Program-made: the position numbers and the translations under genes
Origin: Blastococcus sp.
Lineage (GTDB): Bacteria > Actinomycetota > Actinomycetes > Mycobacteriales > Geodermatophilaceae
Assembly (NCBI GenBank): GCA_025465355.1
Contig: JAODNN010000104.1
Coordinates: 1 to 64,000 of the forward strand
DNA length: 64,000 nucleotides
Reading direction: 5' to 3'
In this document: positions 1-8,649 of the stretch, in pieces
Numbering within the stretch: position 1 is the first letter of the stretch
Layout: each line of letters begins with the position of its first letter
Notes under the pieces: generated by a model
The model's database searches: none
Seen by the model: the letters and a program-made list of their open reading frames with translations, nothing else
What the model was told of the DNA's origin: nothing

Positions 1-1676
1 GGCGGGTAGGTGGTGATCGCCTCCCCGCCCGGCAGGGTCCATTCCAGGCCGCCGTCGGGCAGTCGGCGCATGGTCCAGCCGGGTGCCTGGTGGCGGAGCC
101 GGTGGTGGTGGCGGCACAGGCAGCACAGGTTGTCCTCGCTGGTCGCTCCGTGCGGCCAGGGGATGTTGTGGTCGACGTCGCAGCGGACCGCCCTGGCGCG
201 GCAGCCGGGGAACCGGCAGCGCCGATCCCGAGCCCGCACGAAGGTGGCGAGCCGATCCGAGGGACTGTATCCGGGGGTGTCCGGTGGCGGCCCGAGGCCG
301 CCGCCCCGGGGTGGGTGGGTGCACGGCGTCCGGCCGCTGCGGCAGTCGGGCCGGCGACAGGTGGCCGCGCGGCGGATCTCGGCGCTGTTGCTCAATGCGA
401 GCAGCTGCCCGGACAGTTCGTCGACGATCGCAATGGTCGGCGGCTCAGCCAGCGCCGTGCCGGCAGTGAGCGGAACCCTCAGCAGGGCGCCAAGGCCGGC
501 GGCCGCTTGATCGGCAGCGGTCTGGTCATATGCGGCCGGGTTCAGCTCAGCAGGCGCCGCCGCCTCGGGCGCGATCGTCTCGTCCGCGGCAGCGGGTGGG
601 GGCATGTCCCCCGGCGTCATGTCGCAGGTGTGTGGGCGTGGGAGGAGGTCGAAGGCGTAGGCGAGTTCGCGGACCATGCCGGCCGGGACGGGCTGGCCGT
701 CGACCTCACCGGGCTCGTCGCCACCGGTCAGCGTCGACGGCGTGGCCACCATGCTCAGCTGCACCTGCACCGGCCCGTTGACCCCGGGATCGAGTATCAG
801 ATCGGCCAGGCAGTCGACCATCCGCTGCGCCTTGGTCCGCTCGTCGTCGGGGGACTTGCACGCCTCGGCGTAGGCCTCCAACGCCGAGTAGCAGGCCGTC
901 GCGACCGGCGCCGGGAACGTCGCGGACAGGGTCGCCATCCCGTCCTCACCCGGATACAGGGCCACTGTGCGCTCGCGAACCGCCCGGGCCGCCCTGGCGA
1001 CCGCGGCCTTCGCGTCCGCCTTCAGGACCGCCCGCACCGCGCTCGCCTTCAACTGGGCCACCGTCTTTCCGGCGGCCCGGGCCAGCAGCCCCGCCTCCAC
1101 CTCGCGACGGGCCTCGTCCTTCAGCGGGGCCAGCACGTCGGCCAGCATCCGGGCCTGCGGCCAACTAACAGTTCCGCTCTCCAACGCGGCCAGGGTGGCC
1201 GGCAGCGCCTCGACCAGGGTCAGCGCGTCGGCCAGCAGCGCGCCGGCGGTCAGCGAGGACAGGCCCAGCGACGCGGCCACCTCGTCCACGGCCCACTCGC
1301 TCACCTCCGTCAGGACTGAAGGCCGCGCGGCCCGTGAGGCGGCCGCGGCAGCACCCACCTCCTCGGCCGGCCGGTCCAGCAGTTCCGCCGGACGGCAGCG
1401 AGCGAACGCCGCCAGTGCCCGCGCCTTGACCGCGGCCTGGCGTGACTCCTCCCGCACCGCCGCCTTCGCCGCCGCCAGGTGCGCCGCACCCGTCTCGAGC
1501 AGGTCACGGAAGCCGGCCCGCTGCGGATCGTCGTCCTCGGCCCCCACGCGGCGGCCGTGCAGCGGGCCGTCGATGATCCAGACCCGACGCCTCGGCAGGT
1601 CCTCGATCGCCGCGCGCAACGCCTCCTCGAAGGCCGATGGGGGCCCCTCGCTCGGACGAAACAGGCGTTCGATCAC
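1..1676 (-). CDS. DUF222/HNH endonuclease-domain protein (13E12-type), C-terminus cut by window edge
   Basis: Read on the minus strand from a GTG at 1676 (GTG-ATC-GAA-CGC), open to base 1 with no stop, so the C-terminal end lies outside the window. The N-terminal half is Ala/Glu/Arg-rich and helical, as in DUF222. Near the cut end is a clear HNH nuclease domain: a CRFPGC knuckle, then CDVDHNIPW with the catalytic DH, an asparagine in SEDN, then LCCLCRHHHRLRH, giving the Cys-Cys/Cys-Cys zinc frame and final His. These proteins are multicopy in mycobacteria (13E12 family) and related actinobacteria; their biological role is unproven, and they are thought to be mobile or repeat-associated nucleases. 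No neighbour suggests a partner; it is downstream of, but 102 nt from, the kinase-like gene on the same strand. Family assignment is secure; function is inference. Confidence 0.88.
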   Translation of the reverse strand, partial: MIERLFRPSEGPPSAFEEALRAAIEDLPRRRVWIIDGPLHGRRVGAEDDDPQRAGFRDLLETGAAHLAAAKAAVREESRQAAVKARALAAFARCRPAELLDRPAEEVGAAAAASRAARPSVLTEVSEWAVDEVAASLGLSSLTAGALLADALTLVEALPATLAALESGTVSWPQARMLADVLAPLKDEARREVEAGLLARAAGKTVAQLKASAVRAVLKADAKAAVARAARAVRERTVALYPGEDGMATLSATFPAPVATACYSALEAYAEACKSPDDERTKAQRMVDCLADLILDPGVNGPVQVQLSMVATPSTLTGGDEPGEVDGQPVPAGMVRELAYAFDLLPRPHTCDMTPGDMPPPAAADETIAPEAAAPAELNPAAYDQTAADQAAAGLGALLRVPLTAGTALAEPPTIAIVDELSGQLLALSNSAEIRRAATCRRPDCRSGRTPCTHPPRGGGLGPPPDTPGYSPSDRLATFVRARDRRCRFPGCRARAVRCDVDHNIPWPHGATSEDNLCCLCRHHHRLRHQAPGWTMRRLPDGGLEWTLPGGEAITTYP

Positions 1677-1778
1677 GTGTTCGACTGTAGCTGCTGGACA
1701 AGCCGCCGACCAGCCGAAACAGCACCTGTGGACAGGGCTCCTGACTGTGGACGAACGCCGGCCACGAGCCCGCCCGGC

Positions 1779-2414
1779 TCACCTGCCCGGGACCCCTATC
1801 CCCCGCCCGTGCGCGGCGACCACGATCAGCTCGATCACGGTCTGCAGCGGCAGCGCGGTGCTGTCGATCACGAGGTGGTAGCTACGCGGCCCCGCCGGAT
1901 CACAGCGGTAGAAGTGCCGCACGTAAGCCTCCCGGGCCCGGTCCGCGCCCTCCATCTCGTGGCGCACCTCGTCCGCGGGCCGGCCCGAACGCGCCACGGC
2001 CGCGGCCAGCCGCCGGTCGGCCGGCCCGTCCAGCCGCACGTGCAGCGCGTCGGCCCGCCCCCCCAGCACCATCGCTGCCGCCCGGCCGAGCACCACTCCC
2101 CCGGCGCCCTCGGCGATCTCGGTGAGCACCCGCTCCGTCTGCTGGCGGTAGGCCCGCGCATCCGGGAGCTCCGACGTCGGCAGCACGCCGCCGACGGGGT
2201 CGGGCATCGTCCCGAGGGACGCCACCAGCCGCCACAGCCCACTGACGACGGTGCCGTCGTTCGCCTCGGCCTCGGCGACCGGCACCCCCAGCCGCCCGGC
2301 CACCTGGACCGGGATGGCGCGGTCGTGGAAGGGCAACCCGAGCCGCTCCGCCACCGCTGGGGCGACCTCGGCCCCCGCGGCGCCGTACGGCGCCGACACG
2401 GTCACGATCCCCAT
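1779..2414 (-). CDS. Cytidylate kinase-like family protein
   Basis: 211 residues from ATG at 2414. It opens with MGIVTVSAPYGAAGAEVA, a P-loop-like strand-loop resembling the 'S.x.GSGG' start of cytidylate-kinase-like proteins (Pfam Cytidylate_kin2), followed by PFHDR around residue 35 and GVVLGRAAAMVLGG near residue 110, both typical of that group. The C-terminal segment (RSYHLVIDSTALPL) matches the closing strand of the fold. It is likely a small nucleotide or other phosphotransferase of the P-loop kinase superfamily; the true substrate is not known and it should not be equated with Cmk. The start overlaps the end of the acetyltransferase gene by 13 nt, so it is the last gene of a thiL-GNAT-kinase operon. 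A longer open frame exists upstream, but it lies inside the GNAT gene and has shadow composition. Confidence 0.78.
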   Translation of the reverse strand: MGIVTVSAPYGAAGAEVAPAVAERLGLPFHDRAIPVQVAGRLGVPVAEAEANDGTVVSGLWRLVASLGTMPDPVGGVLPTSELPDARAYRQQTERVLTEIAEGAGGVVLGRAAAMVLGGRADALHVRLDGPADRRLAAAVARSGRPADEVRHEMEGADRAREAYVRHFYRCDPAGPRSYHLVIDSTALPLQTVIELIVVAAHGRGIGVPGR

Positions 2415-2959
2415 TCGGGCCCCTCCGTCCCATCCACCGCGCCGGCCTCCGCGGGCGCGCGCACCAGATCTTTGCCGAGGAACCGCGCATCCGGCGCGTC
2501 GGCGTAGATCCCGTACCCCGGAACGGTGCGGTAGCCGAGCCGGGCGTACAACGCCAGCGCCTCCGGCTGGCGCCGCCCGGCGTTCAGCACGACCGACCGG
2601 TGGCCGGCCGCCGACGCGCTGCGCTCCAGCGCGGCCATGAGCAGCTGCGCCAGCCCCTGCCGGCGGAAGGCGGGCTCCACGTACACCCGCTTGATCTCCG
2701 CCACCCGATCGCCGAACGCCCGCCACGCACCGCATCCCGCCGGCACGCCGTCCACCTCCGCCACGAGGAACAGCCCGCGCGGCGGCAGGAACTCCCCCGG
2801 GCCGACGACGGCGCCGTCCGGCCCGCCGTAGCGCTCGACGTACTCCTGCTGCACCCGCTCGACGAGGTACTGCGCCACCGGGTCGTCGTAGGGCAGCGCC
2901 CGCAACCGCGGGGCCCTGTCGCACTCAGGGACCCCGTCGTGCTCAACGGAAGTGGACAT
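2402..2959 (-). CDS. GNAT-family N-acetyltransferase
   Basis: 185 residues from ATG at 2959. The GNAT core is visible: AEIKRVYVEPAFRRQGLAQLLM (about residues 88-109) carries the acetyl-CoA pyrophosphate-binding motif A (R-x-x-G-x-A) after the V-Y-V beta-4 strand, and ALALYARLGYRTVPGYG is motif B, with the Tyr-x-x-x-Gly-Tyr turn seen in many family members. The family transfers an acetyl group from acetyl-CoA to an amine; the substrate here cannot be read from sequence. The gene overlaps thiL by 17 nt upstream and the kinase-like gene by 13 nt downstream, so the three are translationally linked. ThiL itself needs no acetylation, so the linkage is probably regulatory convenience. Confidence 0.85.
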   Translation of the reverse strand: MSTSVEHDGVPECDRAPRLRALPYDDPVAQYLVERVQQEYVERYGGPDGAVVGPGEFLPPRGLFLVAEVDGVPAGCGAWRAFGDRVAEIKRVYVEPAFRRQGLAQLLMAALERSASAAGHRSVVLNAGRRQPEALALYARLGYRTVPGYGIYADAPDARFLGKDLVRAPAEAGAVDGTEGPEWGS

Positions 2960-3980
2960 GTCCCGTCCCCTCCGCTCCGAGGGCCTGCACCACGTCGTCC
3001 GCGGGCTCCCCGCTCACCAGCACGCCCGGCGTCCTGGACTTCCGGACCGTCCCGATCGCCGTCCAGCCTTCCGGCAACGTGGCTCCCGGCGAGAACGTCG
3101 CCAGCAGCGCGTGGTCCTCGCCGCCGGTGAGCACCCACGCGAGGGGGTCCACACCCAGCGCGGACCCGACCTGCTGCAGCGGTCCCGCCGGTTCCAGGCA
3201 GGTGCGTACGAGAGCCGCCCGGTCCAGATCGAGGACGACGCCGCTCGCGGTCGCCAGATGGCCTGCGTCGGCCAACAGCCCGTCGCTGACGTCACACATC
3301 GCATGAGCACCACCGTCGGCCGCCGCCGGCCCGGCCAGATACGGCGGGGTCGGACGACGGTGCGCGGCCACCACCGCCAGCGGGCTGGTGAACCCGCGGC
3401 GCAGCACCGCCAGCCCGCACGCCGACCAGCCCAGCCGCCCGGTCAGCGCGACGACGTCGCCCGCACGCGCCCCGGAGCGCAGAACCGGCGCGCGTCCGCC
3501 GAGGTCCCCCAGCGCGGTCACCGACAGCACCACGGAGGTGCTGTCCGGAGCGCTCGCCACAGTGTCGCCGCCGACGACCGCAGCGCCCAGCGGCGCGCTC
3601 TCGGCGGCAAGGCCGGAGGCGACACCCTCGAGCCAGCCGGTCGGGGTGTCCGGGGGGCAGGCGAGCCCCACGAGCAGCGCGGTGGCGACGCCACCCATCG
3701 CCGCGACGTCGGCCAGGTTGGCCGCTGCCACCTTGTGGCCGATGTCCTCGGCGGAGGACCAGTCGCGCCGGAAGTGCCGGCCCTCGACGAAGACGTCGGT
3801 GGTCGCCACGACCCGTCCGTCCGACGTCCGCAGCACGGCGGCGTCGTCGCCCGGACCCACCTCCGCCGCCCGCGCCGAGCCGGCCCGTGCCAGCACACGG
3901 GCGATCACCCCGAACTCACCGACCACCCGCACGCTGTCGGCCGGATCCCCGCGGGGAACCAGTGGGCGAGGCCGTGTCAT
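2943..3980 (-). CDS. thiL: Thiamine-monophosphate kinase
   Basis: 345 residues, the usual length. ThiL phosphorylates thiamine monophosphate to the diphosphate cofactor with ATP in the cytoplasm. The AIR-synthase/PurM-type fold is recognised by GDDAAVL (about residue 43), ATTDVFVEGRHF, IGHKVAAANLADVAAMGG, VVGGDT, and in the second half MCDVSDGLLADAGHLA and GGEDHALL. Asp residues of the GDD, TTD and VGGD motifs coordinate magnesium and nucleotide in known ThiL. It is first in an overlapping operon with GNAT and kinase-like genes and is divergent from the Lrp-type sensor gene at 4073, leaving 92 bp for both promoters. Thiamine diphosphate is the cofactor of IlvB encoded 31 kb away, but no direct regulatory link is visible. 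Confidence 0.96.
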   Translation of the reverse strand: MTRPRPLVPRGDPADSVRVVGEFGVIARVLARAGSARAAEVGPGDDAAVLRTSDGRVVATTDVFVEGRHFRRDWSSAEDIGHKVAAANLADVAAMGGVATALLVGLACPPDTPTGWLEGVASGLAAESAPLGAAVVGGDTVASAPDSTSVVLSVTALGDLGGRAPVLRSGARAGDVVALTGRLGWSACGLAVLRRGFTSPLAVVAAHRRPTPPYLAGPAAADGGAHAMCDVSDGLLADAGHLATASGVVLDLDRAALVRTCLEPAGPLQQVGSALGVDPLAWVLTGGEDHALLATFSPGATLPEGWTAIGTVRKSRTPGVLVSGEPADDVVQALGAEGTGHVHFR

Positions 3981-4072
3981 CGGCGCTCACCGGCCGCTGG
4001 GGTAGGTTGCCGAACTGTCCGCCACACGGCGGGGACGACGTATGGGCAGAGCTGCCCGAGGGAGGGTCTTCC

Positions 4073-4306
4073 GTGGTCCACGCCTACATCCTCATCCAGA
4101 CCGAAGTCGGCAAGGCCGCCCAGGTCGCCTCCACCATCAGCGAGATCACCGGCGTCACGAAAGCCGAGGACGTCACGGGGCCCTATGACGTGATCGTCCG
4201 CGCCGAGGCCGAGACCGTGGACGAGCTCGGACGGCTCGTCGTCGCCCGCGTGCAGTCCGTCGACGGGATCACCCGCACGCTGACCTGCCCGATCGTCAAC
4301 ATCTGA
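4073..4306 (+). CDS. Stand-alone Lrp/AsnC ligand-binding (RAM) domain protein
   Basis: 77 residues from GTG at 4073, preceded by GGAGGG about 7 nt upstream. The protein is one RAM/Lrp_AsnC C-terminal alpha-beta sandwich: HAYILIQTEVGKA, ITGVTKAEDVTGPYDVIVRAEA, then GRLVVARVQSVDGITRTLTCPIVNI. There is no DNA-binding helix-turn-helix, so it is not an Lrp regulator by itself; such free domains form rings and are thought to sense amino acids or pair with other partners. A longer upstream frame exists but has no homologous character. It is followed after 52 nt by the DUF3515 gene on the same strand, an arrangement conserved in actinobacteria. Confidence 0.88.
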   Translation: MVHAYILIQTEVGKAAQVASTISEITGVTKAEDVTGPYDVIVRAEAETVDELGRLVVARVQSVDGITRTLTCPIVNI

Positions 4307-4358
4307 GAGTCCAGTCGCCCTGACCGAGAAAGACCCGCTGCGTCGCGCAGCGCTCATC

Positions 4359-4883
4359 ATGACCGCCGTGGCCGTACCGGTGGTCGTCGTCCTGATCGTC
4401 CTGGTGCACGTCCTCGGGAACGGCTCCGGCGGCAGCCCGCCGGCCGCGGTCGCCGGGCCGACGACGTCTCCGCGGGCGAACCTGCCCGTGCTCCCGGTCG
4501 ATGTCCCGAAGGTCACGCCCCAGGCGAATGCGTCCTGCCCGGCGCTCATGAAGACCCTGCCGCTGGAGCTCATGGGCGATCAGTCCCGCAGGGTCCGGTC
4601 GGCCTCACCGTTCGCCTACGCGTGGGGTGACCCGCCGGTCGTGCTCGTGTGCGGTGTCGCCGCGCCGGCGGGCTACGTGCGCGGCGCCTCGGCGATCCAG
4701 ATCAACGGCGTCCAGTGGTACGTCGACACCGACGATCCCCACACCGTCGTGTGGACGACGGTCGACCGGCCCGTCAACGTCGAGGTTCGCGTGCCGGCCA
4801 CCGTCGACAGCGCCCCCGTGACCGCCCTCACCACACAGATCGCCAAGGCGCTGCCCTACCGGGAGCCGACGCCGGGGAAGTGA
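4359..4883 (+). CDS. DUF3515 family membrane-anchored protein
   Basis: 174 residues from ATG 4359. One N-terminal membrane helix (TAVAVPVVVVLIVLVHVL) leads to an extracytoplasmic domain with the DUF3515 pattern: NLPVLPVDVPKV, two conserved Cys (ASCPALM and VLVCGVAAP), and INGVQWYVDTDD. Function is unknown. The start is doubtful: in frame upstream are codons reading TEKDPLRRAALI beginning at a CTG at 4320, which would supply the basic residues expected before the helix and would sit about 10 nt after a GAGAG. No ATG, GTG or TTG lies upstream in frame, so the true start could be CTG 4320 (187 residues). The same gene neighbourhood (thiL, DUF3515, ddl) is seen in mycobacteria. Confidence 0.85.
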   Translation: MTAVAVPVVVVLIVLVHVLGNGSGGSPPAAVAGPTTSPRANLPVLPVDVPKVTPQANASCPALMKTLPLELMGDQSRRVRSASPFAYAWGDPPVVLVCGVAAPAGYVRGASAIQINGVQWYVDTDDPHTVVWTTVDRPVNVEVRVPATVDSAPVTALTTQIAKALPYREPTPGK

Positions 4884-4888
4884 GCCCC

Positions 4889-5548
4889 TCACCGCGGCGG
4901 CAGCCGGCGCAATTGGCTCGCCAGTACTGCCCGGACCTCGGCGTCCGCCGCCGCGACCGTCCGGGCGACGGCCGTCACCGAGACGCTGAAGACCCCGTGG
5001 GCGCACCAGGCGAATGACGCCGGCCCCCGCAGCCCGGCGTCCGGCTCGGCGCGATCCACGGTCAGCATCCGGCAGCCGCCCGGAAGCTGCGGCGGGTTCT
5101 CGCGCAGCATCCCGCGGTAGTGCCGGGCGTCGTTGCGCGCGAGGTCCTCGGCATAGGCGGCGGCCCCCGCGCGGCCCTGGAACTGGTCGACGAAGACGCC
5201 CGTCATGGGCCCGGACGACGTTCCCCAGAACCGCTCCCAGCCGTACCGGTAGCCGTAGCCCCGGAGCACGTCCCCCTGGTCCGCCGGGTCGGCCGAGTAG
5301 CGGGCGATGTCCTCGAGCCGCTTCGCGCCGGCAGGGGGGTCGAGCTCGCGATCAGGCAGACGCGGCAGGCCCGAAGGGACGGTGGTGACCATCAGCGCCC
5401 CGAGCTGGGCCGACGACGCCGGGAGGTCCCGCGCCGGCGCGGCGGCCGGCCTGGCGTCCTCCGAACGCAGGCACCCGGCGGCCAGCACACCGGGCAGGAC
5501 GGCGAGCAGGACGGCTCTTCCGAACCGGGACAGCCGCCCGGGGTTCAC
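4889..5548 (-). CDS. Putative secreted lipoprotein of unknown function
   Basis: 219 residues from GTG 5548, which overlaps the ddl stop codon in a 4-nt GTGA junction; longer frames upstream lie inside ddl. The N-terminus has basic residues, a hydrophobic stretch ([15 protein letters not shown]) and a likely lipidated Cys at residue 26, so it should be an anchored lipoprotein on the outer face of the membrane. The mature part has a [13 protein letters not shown] segment and two further Cys (GGCRML and WCAHG) that may form a disulfide. I do not recognise the family with certainty; it resembles uncharacterised actinobacterial lipoproteins. Coupling to ddl hints at a cell-envelope role, which is inference. 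Confidence 0.75.
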   Translation of the reverse strand: MNPGRLSRFGRAVLLAVLPGVLAAGCLRSEDARPAAAPARDLPASSAQLGALMVTTVPSGLPRLPDRELDPPAGAKRLEDIARYSADPADQGDVLRGYGYRYGWERFWGTSSGPMTGVFVDQFQGRAGAAAYAEDLARNDARHYRGMLRENPPQLPGGCRMLTVDRAEPDAGLRGPASFAWCAHGVFSVSVTAVARTVAAADAEVRAVLASQLRRLPPR

Positions 5549-6681
5549 CGAGCGGCCCGGACGCCGCCGTCCAGCGCCGTCGCCACCAGCCGGTCCACCA
5601 GCTCGGGGTAGCCCACCCCGCTGGCCGCCCACATCCGCGGGAACATCGAGATGGGCGTGAAGCCCGGCATCGTGTTGACCTCGTTGATCACCAGGCGGTC
5701 GCTTCCGTCGGCGGCGGTGCCGAGGAAGAAGTCCACCCGCGCGAGCCCTCGACAGTCCAGCGCGAGGAACGCCCGGCGCGCGGCCTCCTGCACCGCGGCG
5801 GTCTGTTCCGGCGTCAGGTCGGCCGGGACGTCGAACTCGACGGCGTCGTCGAGGTACTTGGCCGCGAAGTCGTACCAGTCGGTGCCGGGACGCAACCGGA
5901 TCTCGGCCGGCAGGCTCGCCTCCGGCAGGCCGGCGTCGCGTGCCGCGAGCACCCCGCACTCGATCTCCCGGCCCGGCAGGGACGCCTCGACGATCACCTT
6001 GGGGTCGACCTTCGCGGCGGTGGCCACGGCATCGGCGAACTGCGACCAGTCGGTGACCCTCGTGATCCCGATGCTCGACCCGGCCCGCGCCGGCTTGACG
6101 AAGACCGGCAGCCCCAGCCGCTCCCGCGCCGCCTCGTCGAGGACGGCGGGGTCGGCGGACACCGCCCCGGCGGCGTCGCGCAACACGACATGGTCGCCCT
6201 GCGGGAGCCCCGCCGCAGCCAGCAGCTTCTTCGTGAACTCCTTGTCCATCGAGGCGGCGCTGGCGAACACCCCCGACCCGACGTAGGGCAGCCCGGCCAT
6301 CTCCAGCAGCCCCTGGATCGTGCCGTCCTCGCCGTACGTGCCGTGCAGCACCGGGAAGACGACGTCCACCTCGGTGAGCACCTGCCCGACCGCCGCGCCC
6401 GGTTCGAGAACGGCGAGCCCGCGCCCGGCCGGGTCACCCACCAGGGAGACCGCGGTTCCCCCGGTGACCTCCGGCAACGCGCCATCGGTGATCGCCAGCC
6501 GCTGCCCCGGGTCGGCCAGCACCCAGCGGCCGTCCGTGGCGATCCCGACGGGCACGACCTCGTACCGCTCGGGATCCAGGGCGGCCATCACGCTGCCGGC
6601 CGAGACGCAGGAGATCGCGTGCTCGGCACTGCGGCCACCGAACACGACCGCAACGCGCACCTTGCCTGCGTTCCTACTCAT
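5545..6681 (-). CDS. ddl: D-alanine--D-alanine ligase
   Basis: 378 residues from ATG 6681 ([16 protein letters not shown]). Ddl joins two D-Ala with ATP to give the dipeptide for peptidoglycan precursors. The ATP-grasp signatures are in place: [17 protein letters not shown] with the active-site Glu-His and Ser, [34 protein letters not shown] for nucleotide binding, [15 protein letters not shown] with the metal-binding Glu-Val-Asn. Length fits the actinobacterial enzyme. The downstream lipoprotein gene overlaps by 4 nt. In M. tuberculosis ddlA sits next to gpsA; here the PCS-like and trans-sulfuration genes have come between. Confidence 0.97.
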   Translation of the reverse strand: MSRNAGKVRVAVVFGGRSAEHAISCVSAGSVMAALDPERYEVVPVGIATDGRWVLADPGQRLAITDGALPEVTGGTAVSLVGDPAGRGLAVLEPGAAVGQVLTEVDVVFPVLHGTYGEDGTIQGLLEMAGLPYVGSGVFASAASMDKEFTKKLLAAAGLPQGDHVVLRDAAGAVSADPAVLDEAARERLGLPVFVKPARAGSSIGITRVTDWSQFADAVATAAKVDPKVIVEASLPGREIECGVLAARDAGLPEASLPAEIRLRPGTDWYDFAAKYLDDAVEFDVPADLTPEQTAAVQEAARRAFLALDCRGLARVDFFLGTAADGSDRLVINEVNTMPGFTPISMFPRMWAASGVGYPELVDRLVATALDGGVRAAR

Positions 6682-6753
6682 CGACTTCGACCCTAGTGGA
6701 GCCACTCGCGCGGCCACGTCACGCCGTCGCCTCGGGTGTGGCAGCCTCCAGGG

Positions 6754-7539
6754 GTGAAGGACGACGCGGCTTCTCCGGTGGCCGACCAGCGGCCGGTCGG
6801 CTTTTCGCGGGGCCTTCGCCTCGCCGGCGCCGCCGTCCACCTCTACACCGCCAGCGGCTCGGTGCTGGCGCTGCTCATCGTCATCGCCGCGATGGCGGGC
6901 CGGACCAGCACCGCGCTGTGGCTGGGGCTGGCCACCCTCTTCATCGACGGCACCGACGGCATGCTCGCCCGTCGCTTCCGGGTGAAGGAGACGATCCCCT
7001 GGTTCGACGGCGCCCGCCTGGACGACATCGTCGACTACCTCACCTACGTCTTCGCGCCCGTCGTCCTGCTGTGGACGACCGATCGTCTCCCGTCCGGCTC
7101 CGCCGGGTGGGTCATCGCGGCGCTCCCGCTGCTGACGTCGAGCTTCCAGTTCTGCCGGGTCGACGCGAAGACGTCGGACCACTTCTTCCTGGGGTTCCCC
7201 AGCTACTGGAACATCGTTGCCTTCTACGTGATCGTCCTCGGGCTGAGCCCGACGACGACCGCGCTGATCTTCGTCGTCTGCTCGATCCTCGTGTTCGTGC
7301 CCGTTCGCTACGTCTACCCGTCGCGCACCGAGGCCTTCCAGGTGCCCACGCTGGTGCTGACGGCGATCTGGCTGGTGACCTATGCCCTGCTGGTGGCCGA
7401 GCTGCCCCACCCCAACCGGTTCGTCCTGGCGGTCTCCCTGGGCTACGTCGTCTACTACGTGGCGCTCAGCGGCTACCTGACCGCCATCGGCGCCCGCCGC
7501 CGCCGGGCCCAGTCAGGACAGGGCGTCCAGCGCGGCTGA
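6754..7539 (+). CDS. pcs: CDP-alcohol phosphatidyltransferase, phosphatidylcholine-synthase-like
   Basis: 261 residues from GTG 6754 (GTG 6736 is an alternative adding six residues). About eight membrane helices. The CDP-alcohol motif is present but with a long central spacer: DGMLAR at about residues 69-74, then 12 residues, then GARLDDIVD, giving D-G-x2-A-R-x12-G-x3-D-x3-D instead of the usual x8. This longer spacing and the order of helices match bacterial phosphatidylcholine synthase (Pcs), which condenses choline with CDP-diacylglycerol at the membrane. Pcs is unusual but not unknown in actinobacteria. The gene is divergent from ddl and its 3' end overlaps the convergent trans-sulfuration gene by 27 nt. 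A neighbouring PlsC/GpsA pair supplies phospholipid precursors, which fits. Confidence 0.82.
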   Translation: MKDDAASPVADQRPVGFSRGLRLAGAAVHLYTASGSVLALLIVIAAMAGRTSTALWLGLATLFIDGTDGMLARRFRVKETIPWFDGARLDDIVDYLTYVFAPVVLLWTTDRLPSGSAGWVIAALPLLTSSFQFCRVDAKTSDHFFLGFPSYWNIVAFYVIVLGLSPTTTALIFVVCSILVFVPVRYVYPSRTEAFQVPTLVLTAIWLVTYALLVAELPHPNRFVLAVSLGYVVYYVALSGYLTAIGARRRRAQSGQGVQRG

Positions 7540-8649
7540 CAGGTCCGCCACGAGGTCGTCGGTGTCCTCGATCCCGCAGGAGAACCGCACGAACCCTGGG
7601 GCGACGGCGTCGCCGCCCCACTGCGCCCGCCGGTCGACCGTGCTGTGCACGCCCCCGAAGCTCGTCGCCGCCGTCCAGAGGCGGCTCGCGGCGAGGAACC
7701 GGCCCACGGCCGCCTCGTCGACGAGCTCGGCGGAGACGACGCCGTTGGGCCGCAGCATCTGCCGCGATGCGAGCGCGAACGAGGGATCCTCGGGCCGCCA
7801 CGGCCACCGGACGCCGCGGACCGCCGGGGACGCGGCCAGCACCTCGGCGACCTCGGCCGCGTTGGCTCCCTGCCGGGCGAGCCGGAGATCGAGGGTGCTC
7901 ATCGACCGGTGGCCGAGCCAGGCCTCGAACGGCCCCGGAGTGCTCCCGCTGTGGTTGCGCCAGCTCTGCAGCCGGGCGAACAGCTCGTCGTCCGCGGTGC
8001 TGACATGGCCCAGCAGCAGGTCGCTGTGCCCCGTGAGCGCCTTGGTGTCGCTGGCCACGGTCAGGTGCGCGCCGAGCCCGAGGGGGCGCTGGCCGAGCGG
8101 GGTCGCGGTGGTGTTGTCGACGGCGACCACGGCGCCGGACGCCCGTGCTGCCCGCGCGACCGCGGCGATGTCGCAGACGTCCAGCTGGGGGTTGCTCGGG
8201 GTCTCCAGGAGCACGAGCCGGACGCCGTCCAGGCCGCCCTCGGCCGCCACCCGCTCGATGTCGAGCGTCGCGACGTACCCGACCTCGACGCCGAACCGGG
8301 ACAGCTCCTCGGCCGCCAGCAAGCGCGTCGTGTAGTACCCGTCCGCCGGTAGCAGGACGCGATCCCCTGCCCCGGCACAGGCCATGACGACGGCGGTCAG
8401 GGCCGCCATCCCGGTGGCGAACGACAGGCAGCGGCCCCTGTCGAGCTCGCCGACGGCGGCCTCGAAGTTCCGCAGCGTCGGCTGCTCGGTGCGCGCGTAG
8501 GCGTCGGCCCCGCCCGCGCGCGGCGGCTGGTCGGCGAGGTGGAACGGCGCGGCGAACACGGGGGACGGGCGAAGCGGCGCGCCCGGGACGGCGGGGAGCT
8601 CCCCCGCGCGTACCGACCGGGTGCCGTCGCCCCAGGCCGGACCGCTCAC
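7513..8649 (-). CDS. PLP-dependent trans-sulfuration enzyme (cystathionine gamma-lyase-like)
   Basis: 378 residues from ATG 8649, overlapping the gpsA stop by 4 nt. A fold-type I Cys/Met metabolism enzyme: [19 protein letters not shown] near the N-terminus, SFATGMAAL as the PLP-phosphate loop, [21 protein letters not shown], and [12 protein letters not shown] in which Lys203 should hold PLP. Typical cystathionine gamma-lyases read 'SATKYLGGHSD' here; the variant '[10 protein letters not shown]' is the form seen in the actinobacterial cystathionine gamma-lyase subgroup. It probably cleaves cystathionine or a related thioether; gamma-synthase or methionine lyase activity cannot be excluded. Last gene of the plsC-gpsA operon. 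Confidence 0.88.
   Translation of the reverse strand: MSGPAWGDGTRSVRAGELPAVPGAPLRPSPVFAAPFHLADQPPRAGGADAYARTEQPTLRNFEAAVGELDRGRCLSFATGMAALTAVVMACAGAGDRVLLPADGYYTTRLLAAEELSRFGVEVGYVATLDIERVAAEGGLDGVRLVLLETPSNPQLDVCDIAAVARAARASGAVVAVDNTTATPLGQRPLGLGAHLTVASDTKALTGHSDLLLGHVSTADDELFARLQSWRNHSGSTPGPFEAWLGHRSMSTLDLRLARQGANAAEVAEVLAASPAVRGVRWPWRPEDPSFALASRQMLRPNGVVSAELVDEAAVGRFLAASRLWTAATSFGGVHSTVDRRAQWGGDAVAPGFVRFSCGIEDTDDLVADLSAALDALS

Noticed and set aside
90-1319. Long plus-strand open frame over the DUF222-HNH gene
   Set aside because: Its translation is Arg/Gly/Gln-rich with no domain, while the minus strand encodes a recognisable HNH protein; it is a GC-rich shadow frame.
5545-7410. 621-codon version of ddl
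   Set aside because: The added part is antisense to the phosphatidylcholine-synthase-like gene; ligase homology begins at ATG 6681.
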